Positions 1 to 8,177 of a DNA stretch of 39,468 nt are shown here, in pieces (within the stretch, counting starts at the first letter, position 1; each line of letters starts with the position of its first letter). A program made the position numbers and the translations under genes. The DNA comes from Desulfarculales bacterium UBA696 (GTDB taxonomy: Bacteria; Desulfobacterota; Syntrophobacteria; Syntrophobacterales; Syntrophobacteraceae): contig DBMO01000051.1 of NCBI GenBank assembly GCA_002298995.1, forward strand, positions 1 to 39,468. The letters are read 5' to 3'. A model generated the notes under the pieces. That model was not told the origin of the DNA. It searched no databases and saw only the letters and a program-made list of their open reading frames with translations.

Positions 1-1
1 C

Positions 2-39
2 GATTTGAGCAACAGCCCCTAAGACTGTGCCCACCCTAC
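2..39. repeat. Right end of a dispersed palindromic element (copy A)
   Basis: The first bases read ATTTGAGCAACAGCCCC followed by a GTGCCCACCCTAC motif. The reverse complement matches the outer ends of the elements at 5448-5643 and 31788-31968 and the left end at 39251-39282. The rest of this copy would lie upstream of the window. See the findings for the family. Confidence 0.6.
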
Positions 40-52
40 AGAATTCACGGTT

Positions 53-259
53 TTGGGGTGGTCCGAATTATGGATAGGCTCTAAATATGAGATTATTGTC
101 TACAGGAGCAGAGATGATAGGGTTTTTGTTGCCGAGATCCCGAAACTACCCGGCTGCACGGCCAGGGGCGACACCCGGCCATCAGCCCTGTTGAATGTCA
201 GGGAAGCCATTTCTTCATGGATTAACACCGCCCACGAATCCGGCCATCCCATGCGTTAG
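53..259 (+). CDS. HicB-like antitoxin-type protein, orphan and possibly degraded
   Basis: The frame encodes the compact HicB fold signature: a first strand YEIIVYRSRDDRVFVAEIP, then LPGC, a GDT turn and a C-terminal helix containing AISSWINTA. HicB proteins of this short class (about 70 residues) normally neutralise the HicA mRNA interferase encoded next to them. No hicA-like frame is visible here: efflux genes follow directly and a repeat end precedes. The start is doubtful. The conserved N-terminus normally begins just before YEIIVY, but no in-frame ATG exists there, and the ATG at that spot is out of frame. The TTG at 53 has no convincing ribosome site. I therefore suspect an orphan or a remnant with a lost start codon. 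Family assignment is fairly secure; expression is not. Confidence 0.5.
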   Translation: MGWSELWIGSKYEIIVYRSRDDRVFVAEIPKLPGCTARGDTRPSALLNVREAISSWINTAHESGHPMR

Positions 260-271
260 CCGGGAGCCTTT

Positions 272-1744
272 TCAGGATTGGCTGCCGGTTTGCCCGGCCG
301 CTATGCCTCCAGCCATTTCCCACCCTCCTCCGAGTGCCTTGTAGAGGGCTATCAGGTCTGTAATCAGCGCATTGGTGCTTTGTGCAAGCGCGTCTTCCGA
401 TAAGTAGAGCGAGCGCTGGGCGTTCAGCACGTTAAGGAAGTCGGTTTTTCCCGAGGTGTAGAGTTGCATCGACAGGTCCACCGCGCGGCGGTTGTTTGCC
501 GTTGCTTCGGCAATCAGCCTGTTGTGCTGGAGTTCGTTGGAGTAGGCCGAAAGCGCGGTCTCGACGTCCTTTAGCGCTGTGATAACCGATTTTTCGTAAG
601 TCAGGAGCGCCTGCTCCTGGACCGCTTTCTGGATCTCAATGTTCCACCGGATTCGGCCGGCGTCGAAAATCGGCCAGGTGACCGCGGGCCCCCACGACCA
701 GAACTTGTTGCTGATGTTCCCAAGCGACGCCAGGTTCTGCCCCAGGGTGCCGAAATTACCGGTAAGCGAAAACTTGGGAAAAAGATCGGCGGTTGCAACC
801 CCTATTCTGGCCGTCGCTGCATGGATTTGCACCTCTGCCCGGCGAACGTCCGGCCTTCTGCGCAGCAGGTCTGAAGGAAGGCCGACCGGGACTTCGGGAG
901 GGGTGGGCAGGATAGGCTTTCCGGCGGCGAGTTCATCGGAAAGCGCCCCGGGTTCGAGCCCCAGAAGCACACTAAGATTATAAATAGCTGCGTTTGCAGA
1001 GGATTCCAGGACTGGTATCTGGGATTCGGTGGTTGCCGCCTGCGCCTGGGCGTTTGCAACGTCGAGGGCTCCAACGAACCCCGCTTCGTGGCGTTTTCGC
1101 GTTATTTCGGCCGTGTGCTGCTGCGCCGCAAGGTTCCTTCGGGCAATCTCAATCTGGGCCTGAAACTGGCGCAGATTGGCGTAGTTGCTTCCTACATCGG
1201 ATACAAGGGTGACCATTACCGAGCGCAGGTCTTCGACGGCCGCCTGGACGTCGGCTTTCGCGGCCTCGACACTGCGGCGGGTCCCGCCGAAAAAGTCGAG
1301 TTCCCACGACGCATCAAGTCCCATCCTGAAAAGATCGACGGTCAAGCCTCCCGAACCTAAAGAGGACCCCGATCCGACCTGGTTTTGCGTGTAGCTTGCG
1401 CCGGCATTCAGGGTGGGCCAGAGTCCCGCCGATGCTGTCCCCTGGGTGGCGCGGGCCTGGCGAATTCGCGATTCGGCCAGGCGCAGATCATAGTTTGCCC
1501 GGATTGCCCGGTCGATCAGCGAATTCAGGAGCGGATCGTCAAAGCTGCTCCACCACCTGGTCAGGTCGACCGGAGGAGTCGCCGGGGTCTCCTGATGGGA
1601 AGCCGAGGCGACGGCCCCGTGCCATTTTTCGGGGACTGCAAATAGTGGTTTTTTGAAATCCGGACCTACGGCGCACCCCGCGACGAGAGGCAGACACAAT
1701 ATAAAAATTAGCCAAAACCGGGTTCTTCCTGCCTTTGGTTGCAA
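272..1744 (-). CDS. RND/ABC efflux outer-membrane lipoprotein, NodT/OprM type
   Basis: Outer-membrane exit duct of a tripartite efflux pump (TolC superfamily). A hydrophobic signal ends in a lipobox, LVAGC, with lipidated Cys24, directly followed by the family's AVGPDFKKP motif. Two OEP repeats follow, including the DLRLAESRIRQARA and LLRRRPDVRRAE segments typical of NodT-family proteins. Its 490 residues are a normal length. The start is TTG at 1744, supported by GAGGGG five bases upstream. It is the third gene of a minus-strand set after the adaptor and the MacB-type transporter, 173 bases from the latter, so all three parts of the pump are encoded together. Substrate unknown: macrolides, lipids or lipopeptide-like compounds are all possible. 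Confidence 0.9.
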   Translation of the reverse strand: MQPKAGRTRFWLIFILCLPLVAGCAVGPDFKKPLFAVPEKWHGAVASASHQETPATPPVDLTRWWSSFDDPLLNSLIDRAIRANYDLRLAESRIRQARATQGTASAGLWPTLNAGASYTQNQVGSGSSLGSGGLTVDLFRMGLDASWELDFFGGTRRSVEAAKADVQAAVEDLRSVMVTLVSDVGSNYANLRQFQAQIEIARRNLAAQQHTAEITRKRHEAGFVGALDVANAQAQAATTESQIPVLESSANAAIYNLSVLLGLEPGALSDELAAGKPILPTPPEVPVGLPSDLLRRRPDVRRAEVQIHAATARIGVATADLFPKFSLTGNFGTLGQNLASLGNISNKFWSWGPAVTWPIFDAGRIRWNIEIQKAVQEQALLTYEKSVITALKDVETALSAYSNELQHNRLIAEATANNRRAVDLSMQLYTSGKTDFLNVLNAQRSLYLSEDALAQSTNALITDLIALYKALGGGWEMAGGIAAGQTGSQS

Positions 1745-1825
1745 TCGTTCCCCTCTTTAGTGAAATGGGGCTGTTTCTCAATTTGGAAATTGGGACTGTT
1801 TCCCAAGGGAGGTCCGAGATGAATC

Positions 1826-1846
1826 CCCCTCCCACCAGGGGAGGGG
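1826..1846. other. GC-rich hairpin between macB-like and nodT-like genes
   Basis: CCCCTCCC and GGGAGGGG form a perfect 8-bp stem with a 5-base loop. The T-run lies on the plus-strand side, not in the direction of the operon, so on the minus strand it would act, if at all, as an attenuator or RNA-stability element rather than a full terminator. Just beside it (1766-1812) are two degenerate sequences like GGGCTGTTTCTCAA that recall the dispersed repeat. Confidence 0.4.
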
Positions 1847-1917
1847 AGTTTTCCTTCAACTCCCGCTTTTCTTGCATCACCGGCTCGACAATTATGATTC
1901 CACCGTGGCAGCGGCCT

Positions 1918-4047
1918 TTACTCGTACCTCAGCGCGATAATCGGGTCCAGGCGGGAGGCTTTCCAGGCCGGGTAGTAGCCGAAGGCCATTCCTATGGCGG
2001 CAGAGACGAAAAATGCCGCAAAAATCGCCTCCACTGACAGCTCTATTGGCCAGTGCAGAAGAGTTGTAACCAGGTATGAAATACCTTCTCCGATCACTAT
2101 TCCGGCAAATCCGCCGAAAAAGCAAAGTACGACGGATTCGACCAGGAACTGTTGCAGCACCAGGCCGCTTCTTGCCCCGACCGCCATTCTCAAGCCTATT
2201 TCGCGCGTGCGCTCGGTAACCGAAACCAGCATTATGTTCATGATCCCGACCCCTCCAACCAAAAGCGATATGAGCGCAACTGCAAGCAGCAGATTTGTCA
2301 TCATTGTCGCGGTCGAGGAGAGGGCCTTCATCATTTCGGTCATGTCCCTGACATTGAAATCCTCCGCTTCGCCGGGGTGGATACGGTGCCGCTCCCGTAG
2401 AAGCTGCGTCATCTGCTTTATGGCCGAAGGCGATTCCGCGGTCGAACTCGCGGCCGCGAGGATCTGGTCAACGCTTCGAAATCTTATGGGAAGGGGGGTA
2501 TCCGCCGCCTGGACCGCCGACTGCTGCGGGTAGAGGTTGGTCTGTGTGTTGGGGTAGATCTGGTTTAGCGTATTTACCTGCGATGAGGTGGAATCGGACG
2601 ACGAAGCCGCGGCACTCTGGTTTACGTTTCCAAGCGCCGATCCCGTCACGCGGAATTTTATGGTCGTCCAGGGCGCAAGGAGTATGTCGTCCTGATCCAT
2701 GCCCATCATGTTTGCCCCCTTGCTGGACAGGACCCCGATGACCTTGAAGGTCACGTTTTTGATGCGTATCTCCTTGCCTATGGGGTCTTCGCCCTGGAAA
2801 AGCTCCGATACGAGGGTGCGGCCAAGTATAACCACCTTGCTCGCGTTGCGGACGTCACGCTCGGAGAACATCTCTCCCTCATCCAGGCTCCATTCGCGAA
2901 CATCGAGGTATTCCGGCGTGGTCCCCTGGATAAAGCTGGGCACCCAGTTGCGATGGCCGTAGACTACCTGCGCGCGCGCCCGGACTATTGGGGCCGCCGA
3001 CCTGACCGAAGGGCATTCCGCAACGATTGCATCGCCGTCCTCGGGAGTGAGCGTCATAACCGATCCCGCCCCGAAGCTCACCCCTCCGCTCGATGCCGTG
3101 CCCGGAAAGACCATGAGGTTATTGGCCCCCATGCTGGCAATAGTTTTCTGAATGGCGGTGGATGAGCCGTGGCCGATCTCCATCATGGCAATTACGGCCG
3201 CAACCCCGATTACGATCCCAAGGGTAGTGAGGGCCGCCCGCATAACGTTTCGGCGAAGGCCGTTCAGCGCGGTTTTAAGCATCCGGACCGGACGGAGCCT
3301 GACTTTAGACTGCTTTTTTGGCGTCTGCAAAACCGGGTTTGAGTTACCTTTGCCTTGGTCCCGGTTGGTCTCCGATTCGATTACGCCGTCGTGAATCCTG
3401 ATAACCCGCTTCGCTGTTTCCGCGACACCGGGATCGTGAGTGACGAGGATTATGGTTACCCCTTCTTCCTCATTCAGGCGGCGGAAAATGCGAAGGACCT
3501 CTTCACTGGTTTGGGAATCGAGGTTTCCGGTCGGTTCGTCGGCAAAAAGGATGGAAGGATTGTTTATGAGCGCCCTTGCTATTGCAACCCGCTGCTGCTG
3601 TCCGCCGGAGAGCTGCGAAGGCTCGTTTTCCATCTGGTCCGAGATGCCCAGCTTATGCAAAAGCTCTTCGGCCCTTTTGCGCCCATCTGCCGCCGACCCT
3701 GAATCCGGGCTGTAGGTGAGCGGCATCATTACATTATCTATTGCGCTGGTGCGGGGCAGCAGGTTGAAATTTTGGAAGACGAAGCCGATTTTGCGGTTTC
3801 TGATAAGAGCCCGCTCATCGTTTGAGAGCTTTCCCGCATCAACGCCTTCGATCGTGTAGCTGCCTGAGGTGGGCCGGTCCAGGCATCCGAGTATGTTCAT
3901 GAGGGTCGTCTTGCCGGAGCCCGATACCCCCATGAGCGCGACAAACTCGCCCCTCTCGATACGAAGGGATACGCCCCGCAGCACCGGGACGCTTATCTCG
4001 CCCAGAAAGTAGGTTTTATGAATGTCCTTTAGCCCTATCAGTCCCAT
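1918..4047 (-). CDS. macB: MacB-type ABC transporter, fused ATPase and permease
   Basis: Inner-membrane ABC subunit that uses ATP to drive a mechanotransmission-type efflux pump with a periplasmic adaptor and an outer-membrane duct. The N-terminal ATPase shows Walker A GVSGSGKT (about 40-47), the signature LSGGQQQRVAIARAL, Walker B ILFADEP and the H-loop VTHDP. A linker leads to the first membrane helix (LGIVIGVAAVIAMMEIG). A large periplasmic domain with an unusual Ser/Thr/Gln-rich stretch near its middle comes next, then an FtsX-like domain with three helices ending in GYYPAWKASRLDPIIALRYE. At 709 residues it is somewhat longer than E. coli MacB (648). The start lies 9 bases after the adaptor stop, so translation is probably coupled. 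macB is used in the family sense; the true substrate is unknown. Confidence 0.9.
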   Translation of the reverse strand: MGLIGLKDIHKTYFLGEISVPVLRGVSLRIERGEFVALMGVSGSGKTTLMNILGCLDRPTSGSYTIEGVDAGKLSNDERALIRNRKIGFVFQNFNLLPRTSAIDNVMMPLTYSPDSGSAADGRKRAEELLHKLGISDQMENEPSQLSGGQQQRVAIARALINNPSILFADEPTGNLDSQTSEEVLRIFRRLNEEEGVTIILVTHDPGVAETAKRVIRIHDGVIESETNRDQGKGNSNPVLQTPKKQSKVRLRPVRMLKTALNGLRRNVMRAALTTLGIVIGVAAVIAMMEIGHGSSTAIQKTIASMGANNLMVFPGTASSGGVSFGAGSVMTLTPEDGDAIVAECPSVRSAAPIVRARAQVVYGHRNWVPSFIQGTTPEYLDVREWSLDEGEMFSERDVRNASKVVILGRTLVSELFQGEDPIGKEIRIKNVTFKVIGVLSSKGANMMGMDQDDILLAPWTTIKFRVTGSALGNVNQSAAASSSDSTSSQVNTLNQIYPNTQTNLYPQQSAVQAADTPLPIRFRSVDQILAAASSTAESPSAIKQMTQLLRERHRIHPGEAEDFNVRDMTEMMKALSSTATMMTNLLLAVALISLLVGGVGIMNIMLVSVTERTREIGLRMAVGARSGLVLQQFLVESVVLCFFGGFAGIVIGEGISYLVTTLLHWPIELSVEAIFAAFFVSAAIGMAFGYYPAWKASRLDPIIALRYE

Positions 4048-4055
4048 TGTATCTT

Positions 4056-5390
4056 TTAGCGCCCTCCGCGCGAACCTCCACCTCCGAAGAGTTTCGGGGT
4101 AAACGGACTGGCCGGGGTACCCGCGCCGGCCGATTCCTTGCGGGCCTCGCCAACTACCACCAGGGTGCCTTCCTGAACTCCCTCACCCTGAATTTCGGTC
4201 ATCGAGCCATCGCTCATCCCAACGCGCACTGGAAGGGGCTTTACAAACCTGTCATCGGTCATCCAGACAAATCCGCCCCCGGAGCTTGCCTGGCCTGCCG
4301 CATCCGGACCCTGCTTGGAAACTTTCCGGATCTCGGGGCGACTTCGGTTCTCCGGGGATATCTGTTCCTGCTGCGGGACCCAGCGGACAGCTGCGTTTGG
4401 AACGAGCAGCACGTCCTTGCGGTTCGAGGTCATGAACTTTACGTTCGCGGTGAGGTAGGGCAAAAGCTTGCCGCTCGAATTATCCGTTATGACCTCGACC
4501 GTGTAGTTTACGACGTTTTGGGTCATAGTGGCGTTGAGGCGGACCTTGCCGACCTCCCCCGTGAAGGCCTGGCCGGGAAAGGCATCCAGCGTAAACGTTA
4601 CCGGTTGGCCGGGGGTGATGTTCCCGATATCGGCCTCATTTACCGCAACCCAGACCTGCATGCGCTTGAGGTCCTTGGCGATAAGAAAAAGGCTGGGGGC
4701 ATTGAGGCTCGATACAACCGTCTGGCCGATATTTACCCGGCGATCGATGATCACCCCCTTAACGGGGGACACGATCGTGCAGTAGTCAAGATTTTGCTGA
4801 GTCCGGCGAAGGCTTGCCTGGGCCTGCTCGACTGAACTTTTTGCCTGTACAAGTGATGCCTTGCCCACTTCGAGATTTGCCTTGGCGACCTCGAATGCCG
4901 ACAGGGACGCATCGTAGTCGCTTTGGGAAAGGGCGTCGGATGGTCCGAGCTTTTTCGCCCGGTTCCAGTCGCGCTCGGCCTGAACCAGCTTTGCCTGGAG
5001 CTGTCCCAGGTCAGCCTCGGACCTTTTCACCGCGGCTTTTGTCTGGTCGAGCTGAGCCTTTGACTGGGCAACATCCGCCGCGTAGAGCGAGTCGTCTATC
5101 TGGGCGAGAATGGTCCCCTGCTCGATCTCTGAGCCGTAATCGATTTGTCTTCCTGACTTGTCCTTTCCAAAAGAGACAATTTTTCCGGCAACCTGCGCCC
5201 CAACGTCAACCACTTCCTCGGGCTCAACCGTCCCGGTGGCGCTTATCACAGCCTGCAGGTCCCCACGCTCGACCGCAACCGTCCTGAATGAAACCTGCTC
5301 GGACCCATTCTTGACGAAGTAGCCGATCCCGAGCGCGATAAGTATTGCCACGGCGGCCAGCCACGGGCCGCGTTTCAGTATGCGATTCAT
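4056..5390 (-). CDS. macA: MacA-type periplasmic adaptor (membrane fusion protein)
   Basis: Periplasmic adaptor linking the MacB-type transporter to the outer-membrane duct. It begins with a membrane anchor (WLAAVAILIALGIGYF, about 10-25). A beta-barrel half-motif, TVEPEEVVDVGAQVAGKI, follows, then a long heptad-rich hairpin (about 105-205, rich in A, Q and K) and the second lipoyl half YCTIVSPVKGVIIDRRVNIGQ. The beta-barrel and membrane-proximal domains complete it. The C-terminal end is Gly-rich (FGGGGSRGGR). It is first in a minus-strand operon with the ABC and duct genes. The ATG at 5390 has an AAGGA site upstream. The 444 residues exceed E. coli MacA (371), mainly through an insertion after the VLLVPNAAVRW segment. 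Confidence 0.88.
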   Translation of the reverse strand: MNRILKRGPWLAAVAILIALGIGYFVKNGSEQVSFRTVAVERGDLQAVISATGTVEPEEVVDVGAQVAGKIVSFGKDKSGRQIDYGSEIEQGTILAQIDDSLYAADVAQSKAQLDQTKAAVKRSEADLGQLQAKLVQAERDWNRAKKLGPSDALSQSDYDASLSAFEVAKANLEVGKASLVQAKSSVEQAQASLRRTQQNLDYCTIVSPVKGVIIDRRVNIGQTVVSSLNAPSLFLIAKDLKRMQVWVAVNEADIGNITPGQPVTFTLDAFPGQAFTGEVGKVRLNATMTQNVVNYTVEVITDNSSGKLLPYLTANVKFMTSNRKDVLLVPNAAVRWVPQQEQISPENRSRPEIRKVSKQGPDAAGQASSGGGFVWMTDDRFVKPLPVRVGMSDGSMTEIQGEGVQEGTLVVVGEARKESAGAGTPASPFTPKLFGGGGSRGGR

Positions 5391-5447
5391 ATGAAATTCC
5401 TTGGGGTTGGCGAAAGTACCATGTTACAAGCCCCGCATAACTCAGTC

Positions 5448-5643
5448 CCGGCGTGGTCATGACGGGCTGTTGCCCAAATAGCCTTTTTTGAATGAGTTCA
5501 AAAAAGGTAAAGTAAATTTGCAGGCTTTGAGCCCAATACCGTCATTCCCGCCCAGAAGCGCCGCGGGAATGGTGATTTTCGATACCGTACCGGAACGTTA
5601 ATCCAAATCTGATTTGGGCAACAGCCCCTCATGACCGCGCCGG
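5448..5643. repeat. Palindromic MITE/REP-like element (copy B), full length
   Basis: About 196 bp bounded by imperfect inverted repeats of roughly 32 bases. The left end is 5448-5479 and the right end 5612-5643; both contain GGTCATGA followed by GGGCTGTTGCCCAAAT in the inward direction. The centre (5541-5575) holds a second palindrome starting GTCATTCCCGC and closing GCGGGAATGG. No transposase frame is inside. It fills most of the 345-base gap between the adaptor gene and the ROK kinase gene. Immediately to the right, the 15-mer CCGCGCCGGAACGTG occurs twice (5635-5649, 5660-5674). Confidence 0.7.
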
Positions 5644-5735
5644 AACGTGGGTCCGGAGGCCGCGCCGGAACGTGCGATAAATGTCTCAATCCCTAAATTT
5701 GGGAAGTTAAATGCTACAAAACGCTGCATTATAAC

Positions 5736-6728
5736 TCATGATAGACTTATTCCAATCTGCGCGACCCTTGCCGCCCCTATTAAGGCGGCGTTGTCGCCAA
5801 GAGTTCCCCGGCGGACCACGGCAAGTTCCGGGTCAAGCATCGAGATGCTTTGCGAAAGGCTTGATTCGAGAGGTTCGATGAAAAGGTCCCATGCCGCGCT
5901 GACCCCTCCGCCGATAATCGCGTTGCGGATGCCCAAGACCGTGAAAAGATTCGATATCGCAATCCCGAGAGCCCATCCCAGTTTTTCGAAAAGGGCGATC
6001 GAGAGCGGGTCGCCGTTTTTTGCGCAATCGTATATGGAACCAGCGCCAAGGGAGCGTGTGCGCCAGAGATCGTAGAGCGGTCCACTCTGTGCCCCTATTG
6101 CGGTCAAAAGCCTCTCCGCCCCGGTCACCAGCGCCCGCGCGGAAGCAAATGCCTCGAGACACCCTTTTGATCCGCATGGACACTTGGGGCCTTCCGGCTC
6201 AATTATCATGTGCCCGAGTTCGCCGCAAAACCCCAGACCGTCCCCCTCCCACAAATTGCCGCCAAGTATTACGCACCCTCCGGTCCCGGTGCCAAGAGTT
6301 ATTCCGACCCAGTTGTCAATGCCCATCGCGGCCCCGGCAAAACCTTCACCCAGACCGAAGACGTTGGCGTCATTTTCCATGAAAACCGGGATCTTTGTCC
6401 GTTCGCGCAACTCGTCTCCGAGTGGATATCCGTCCAGGGGAGGAAGATTCGGGGAAAAAAGAACCGTCCCGGCCCCGTCGATTTTTCCGGCGACCCCGAG
6501 CCCTATGGCCCCGACGTGAAGCTTGTTCTTTCGGGCCGCTCGGGCAAGACTCATACACTGTGCGGCAAGGTCTTCCGACACCGACTCGGCGCCTAAATCG
6601 ATTCGCACCCCAACTCTTCTCGAATCGAGGACTTTACCGTTCGCGTCCACAAGTGCCGCCCTGAGGTTCGTCCCGCCGATATCCACACCTATATAGACAG
6701 TATCACCGGCTTTTTCGTTTACGCTCAT
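5736..6728 (-). CDS. ROK-family sugar kinase, glucokinase-like
   Basis: Cytoplasmic ATP-dependent sugar kinase of the ROK family; glucose is the most likely substrate, though related proteins act on N-acetylmannosamine, N-acetylglucosamine or fructose. The phosphate-binding motif GVDIGGTNLRAALVDANG begins at about residue 14. The catalytic Asp is D120 in MENDAN, and GTGTGGCVI forms the second phosphate loop. The ROK zinc site is intact: H173 in GHMIIEPEG, with C183, C185 and C190 in CPCGSKGC. The length of 330 is typical, and there is no N-terminal helix-turn-helix, so it is a kinase rather than a ROK repressor. It is the last of three minus-strand genes (CBS-ACT, unknown, ROK) with gaps of 27 and 32 bases, probably one transcript. 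Confidence 0.88.
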   Translation of the reverse strand: MSVNEKAGDTVYIGVDIGGTNLRAALVDANGKVLDSRRVGVRIDLGAESVSEDLAAQCMSLARAARKNKLHVGAIGLGVAGKIDGAGTVLFSPNLPPLDGYPLGDELRERTKIPVFMENDANVFGLGEGFAGAAMGIDNWVGITLGTGTGGCVILGGNLWEGDGLGFCGELGHMIIEPEGPKCPCGSKGCLEAFASARALVTGAERLLTAIGAQSGPLYDLWRTRSLGAGSIYDCAKNGDPLSIALFEKLGWALGIAISNLFTVLGIRNAIIGGGVSAAWDLFIEPLESSLSQSISMLDPELAVVRRGTLGDNAALIGAARVAQIGISLS

Positions 6729-6760
6729 TGTTGCCGTTCCTCTGATTCAAGGGGCGGGGT

Positions 6761-7363
6761 TCACTTCGCCAGGAAGGATTCGGGCACGTAGAAAACATAC
6801 TCCCTGCCCAAAAGGTCAAACTGCCGGTTGGTCTCCTCTTCGATGAGCAGCAGCAGGTCCTTAAGTGACGCCGCACCCTGGACAGCATTCAAAAAGAGGT
6901 TTTGATTGTAGTGCTGGGGAAAAATTGGAAGGAGAAAGCCCTGTACGTTCCCTTTCCAGGCGACCCCGAGCTTTTCGCGCTCCTCGGTTATTATCTTGAA
7001 AAACCGCCGAACGAGGTCTGTTCGCAAAATAGGGGAGGGGGCCCTGGTTATGCATTCCATAAGGCCCGCCAGGCGGTAGAGGCGGCGCATCCTGACTTCA
7101 TCCTGGCGAAACCGGAAGAGCCAACGGGTGGTGAAATGGTATCCCGCATCGAGTTTCAAGTGGTTTGGGACAAGGGATATAAAGGGACGGTCCTGGCCCT
7201 GGAAGACACTTTCGCGGTGGGCTTCGAAGCGCTCGGATGCTTCGCGGGTGCAAAAAACAGCGTGGGCGGCTAGCCAGTCGCCCTTTCGAAATTCGAGCGG
7301 GTGGGAGGTGATGAGGTTACTTGCCGGTCTTAGCCTGCTTGATAGATCGATTATATCGGCCAT
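6761..7363 (-). CDS. Conserved hypothetical protein, 200 residues
   Basis: I do not recognise this family. The product is a soluble, mixed alpha/beta-looking protein without signal peptide or membrane segment. Its middle is rich in Arg and aromatic residues (HFTTRWLFRFRQDEVRMRRL), and the C-terminal half is helical with acidic stretches (LIEEETNRQFDLLG) ending in YVFYVPESFLAK. It sits between a CBS-ACT protein and a ROK kinase on the same strand with short gaps. Codon use looks like that of the neighbours, and the reading frame spans the whole interval without competition, so I consider it a real gene. The genomic position suggests co-expression with a metabolite-sensing protein and a sugar kinase, but gives no function. 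Confidence 0.75.
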   Translation of the reverse strand: MADIIDLSSRLRPASNLITSHPLEFRKGDWLAAHAVFCTREASERFEAHRESVFQGQDRPFISLVPNHLKLDAGYHFTTRWLFRFRQDEVRMRRLYRLAGLMECITRAPSPILRTDLVRRFFKIITEEREKLGVAWKGNVQGFLLPIFPQHYNQNLFLNAVQGAASLKDLLLLIEEETNRQFDLLGREYVFYVPESFLAK

Positions 7364-7390
7364 TTTTTTCCGGTTTCCCAGCCGCCGCCG

Positions 7391-8065
7391 TCACGACCTG
7401 TCCAGGTAGGGTTCAAGGTCTTCCACATATTGGGTGAGGACCTTGTATCCCTTGCCCCTAAGCATATCAACGGCTTCCTGGAACCGGGTCGCGCCGATGC
7501 GCATCATTATCTGCCACTGGTCCTTGTAGCCGGGGATCGGAATAGTCAAAATGCTCCGGATGTTTATGCCTGCCTGGTGTAAAAGCTGGCCGATCTCGGC
7601 AAGAAGGCCGATTCTGTCCGTGGTTATAAGCGAGAGCCGCTGGGAGTCTATCCCCAGACCTATTGCGGTAAGGAGCACTTCGGTGAGGTCCGCGGTGGTG
7701 ATGATCCCCACAAGCTTTCCGTCCTTTACCACCGGAAGGGCGCCGATCCTTTTGTCGTGAATGATCACCGCGGCCCGCTCGATGTGCATGTCCGGGGTGG
7801 CCGTTATAATGTCGCGCCTCATAACCGTCCCGACTGTAAGCTTCTGGAGAACGTAGGTTAGCTCGTGAACGCTAAGAGTCGTTGCCGGAGACGCCCAGGC
7901 TTCCTTCAGATCGCGGTCGGTAACCAGTCCCACCAGGTTTGCCTTGCCGTCGGTTACCGGAAGGTGTGAAATACTTTGAGCATCCATTATCTCCCGCGCC
8001 TTAAAAAGCGTGGTCTCGGGACTTACCGTTCGAAGATCGGTCTTCATGTACCAGCCGACATACAT
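7391..8065 (-). CDS. CBS-pair plus ACT domain protein (AcuB-like)
   Basis: Cytoplasmic metabolite-sensing protein. Two CBS motifs form a Bateman module: the first at about 5-57 (MKTDLRTVSPETTLFKARE ... GLVTDRDL) and the second at about 78-133 (VMRRDIITATPDMHIERAA ... GIITTADL). CBS pairs usually bind adenine nucleotides. A C-terminal ACT domain (about 142-195, LITTDRIGLLAEIGQLLHQ) usually binds amino acids. The layout matches AcuB-like proteins of unknown effector, common in deltaproteobacteria. The ATG at 8065 has a strong AGGAGG site. It is likely the first gene of a three-gene transcript with the unknown protein and the ROK kinase. No enzyme domain is attached, so it probably regulates a partner protein. 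Confidence 0.85.
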   Translation of the reverse strand: MYVGWYMKTDLRTVSPETTLFKAREIMDAQSISHLPVTDGKANLVGLVTDRDLKEAWASPATTLSVHELTYVLQKLTVGTVMRRDIITATPDMHIERAAVIIHDKRIGALPVVKDGKLVGIITTADLTEVLLTAIGLGIDSQRLSLITTDRIGLLAEIGQLLHQAGINIRSILTIPIPGYKDQWQIMMRIGATRFQEAVDMLRGKGYKVLTQYVEDLEPYLDRS

Positions 8066-8135
8066 GCCGCCCCCTCCTTTGTGCTGTCTTTGTTTATGCT
8101 AGAATAGTGAATATTTTGGGTGAGTTCAAGGAAAT

Positions 8136-8177
8136 GTTGCGGGTTGCGGGTTGCGGGCTACGGGTTGCGGGTTACGG
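8136..8177. repeat. Tandem heptanucleotide repeat, about six units of GTTGCGG
   Basis: Six consecutive 7-base units (GTTGCGG x3, GCTACGG, GTTGCGG, GTTACGG) run across the 3' end of the ferredoxin-like gene. The variant unit read on the minus strand as CCGTAGC supplies the TAG stop at 8158-8160. Seven is not a multiple of three, so gain or loss of a unit would shift the frame and change the C-terminus. Confidence 0.85.

Noticed and set aside
4047..4835. Plus-strand open frame of 262 codons
   Set aside because: Antisense to the MacA-type adaptor gene, no recognisable motifs; a codon-bias shadow.
5457..5635. TCATGAC on both sides of copy B as a target-site duplication
   Set aside because: The sequence is palindromic (TCATGA) and belongs to the longer inverted end GGTCATGA, so it is part of the terminal inverted repeat, not a duplicated target.
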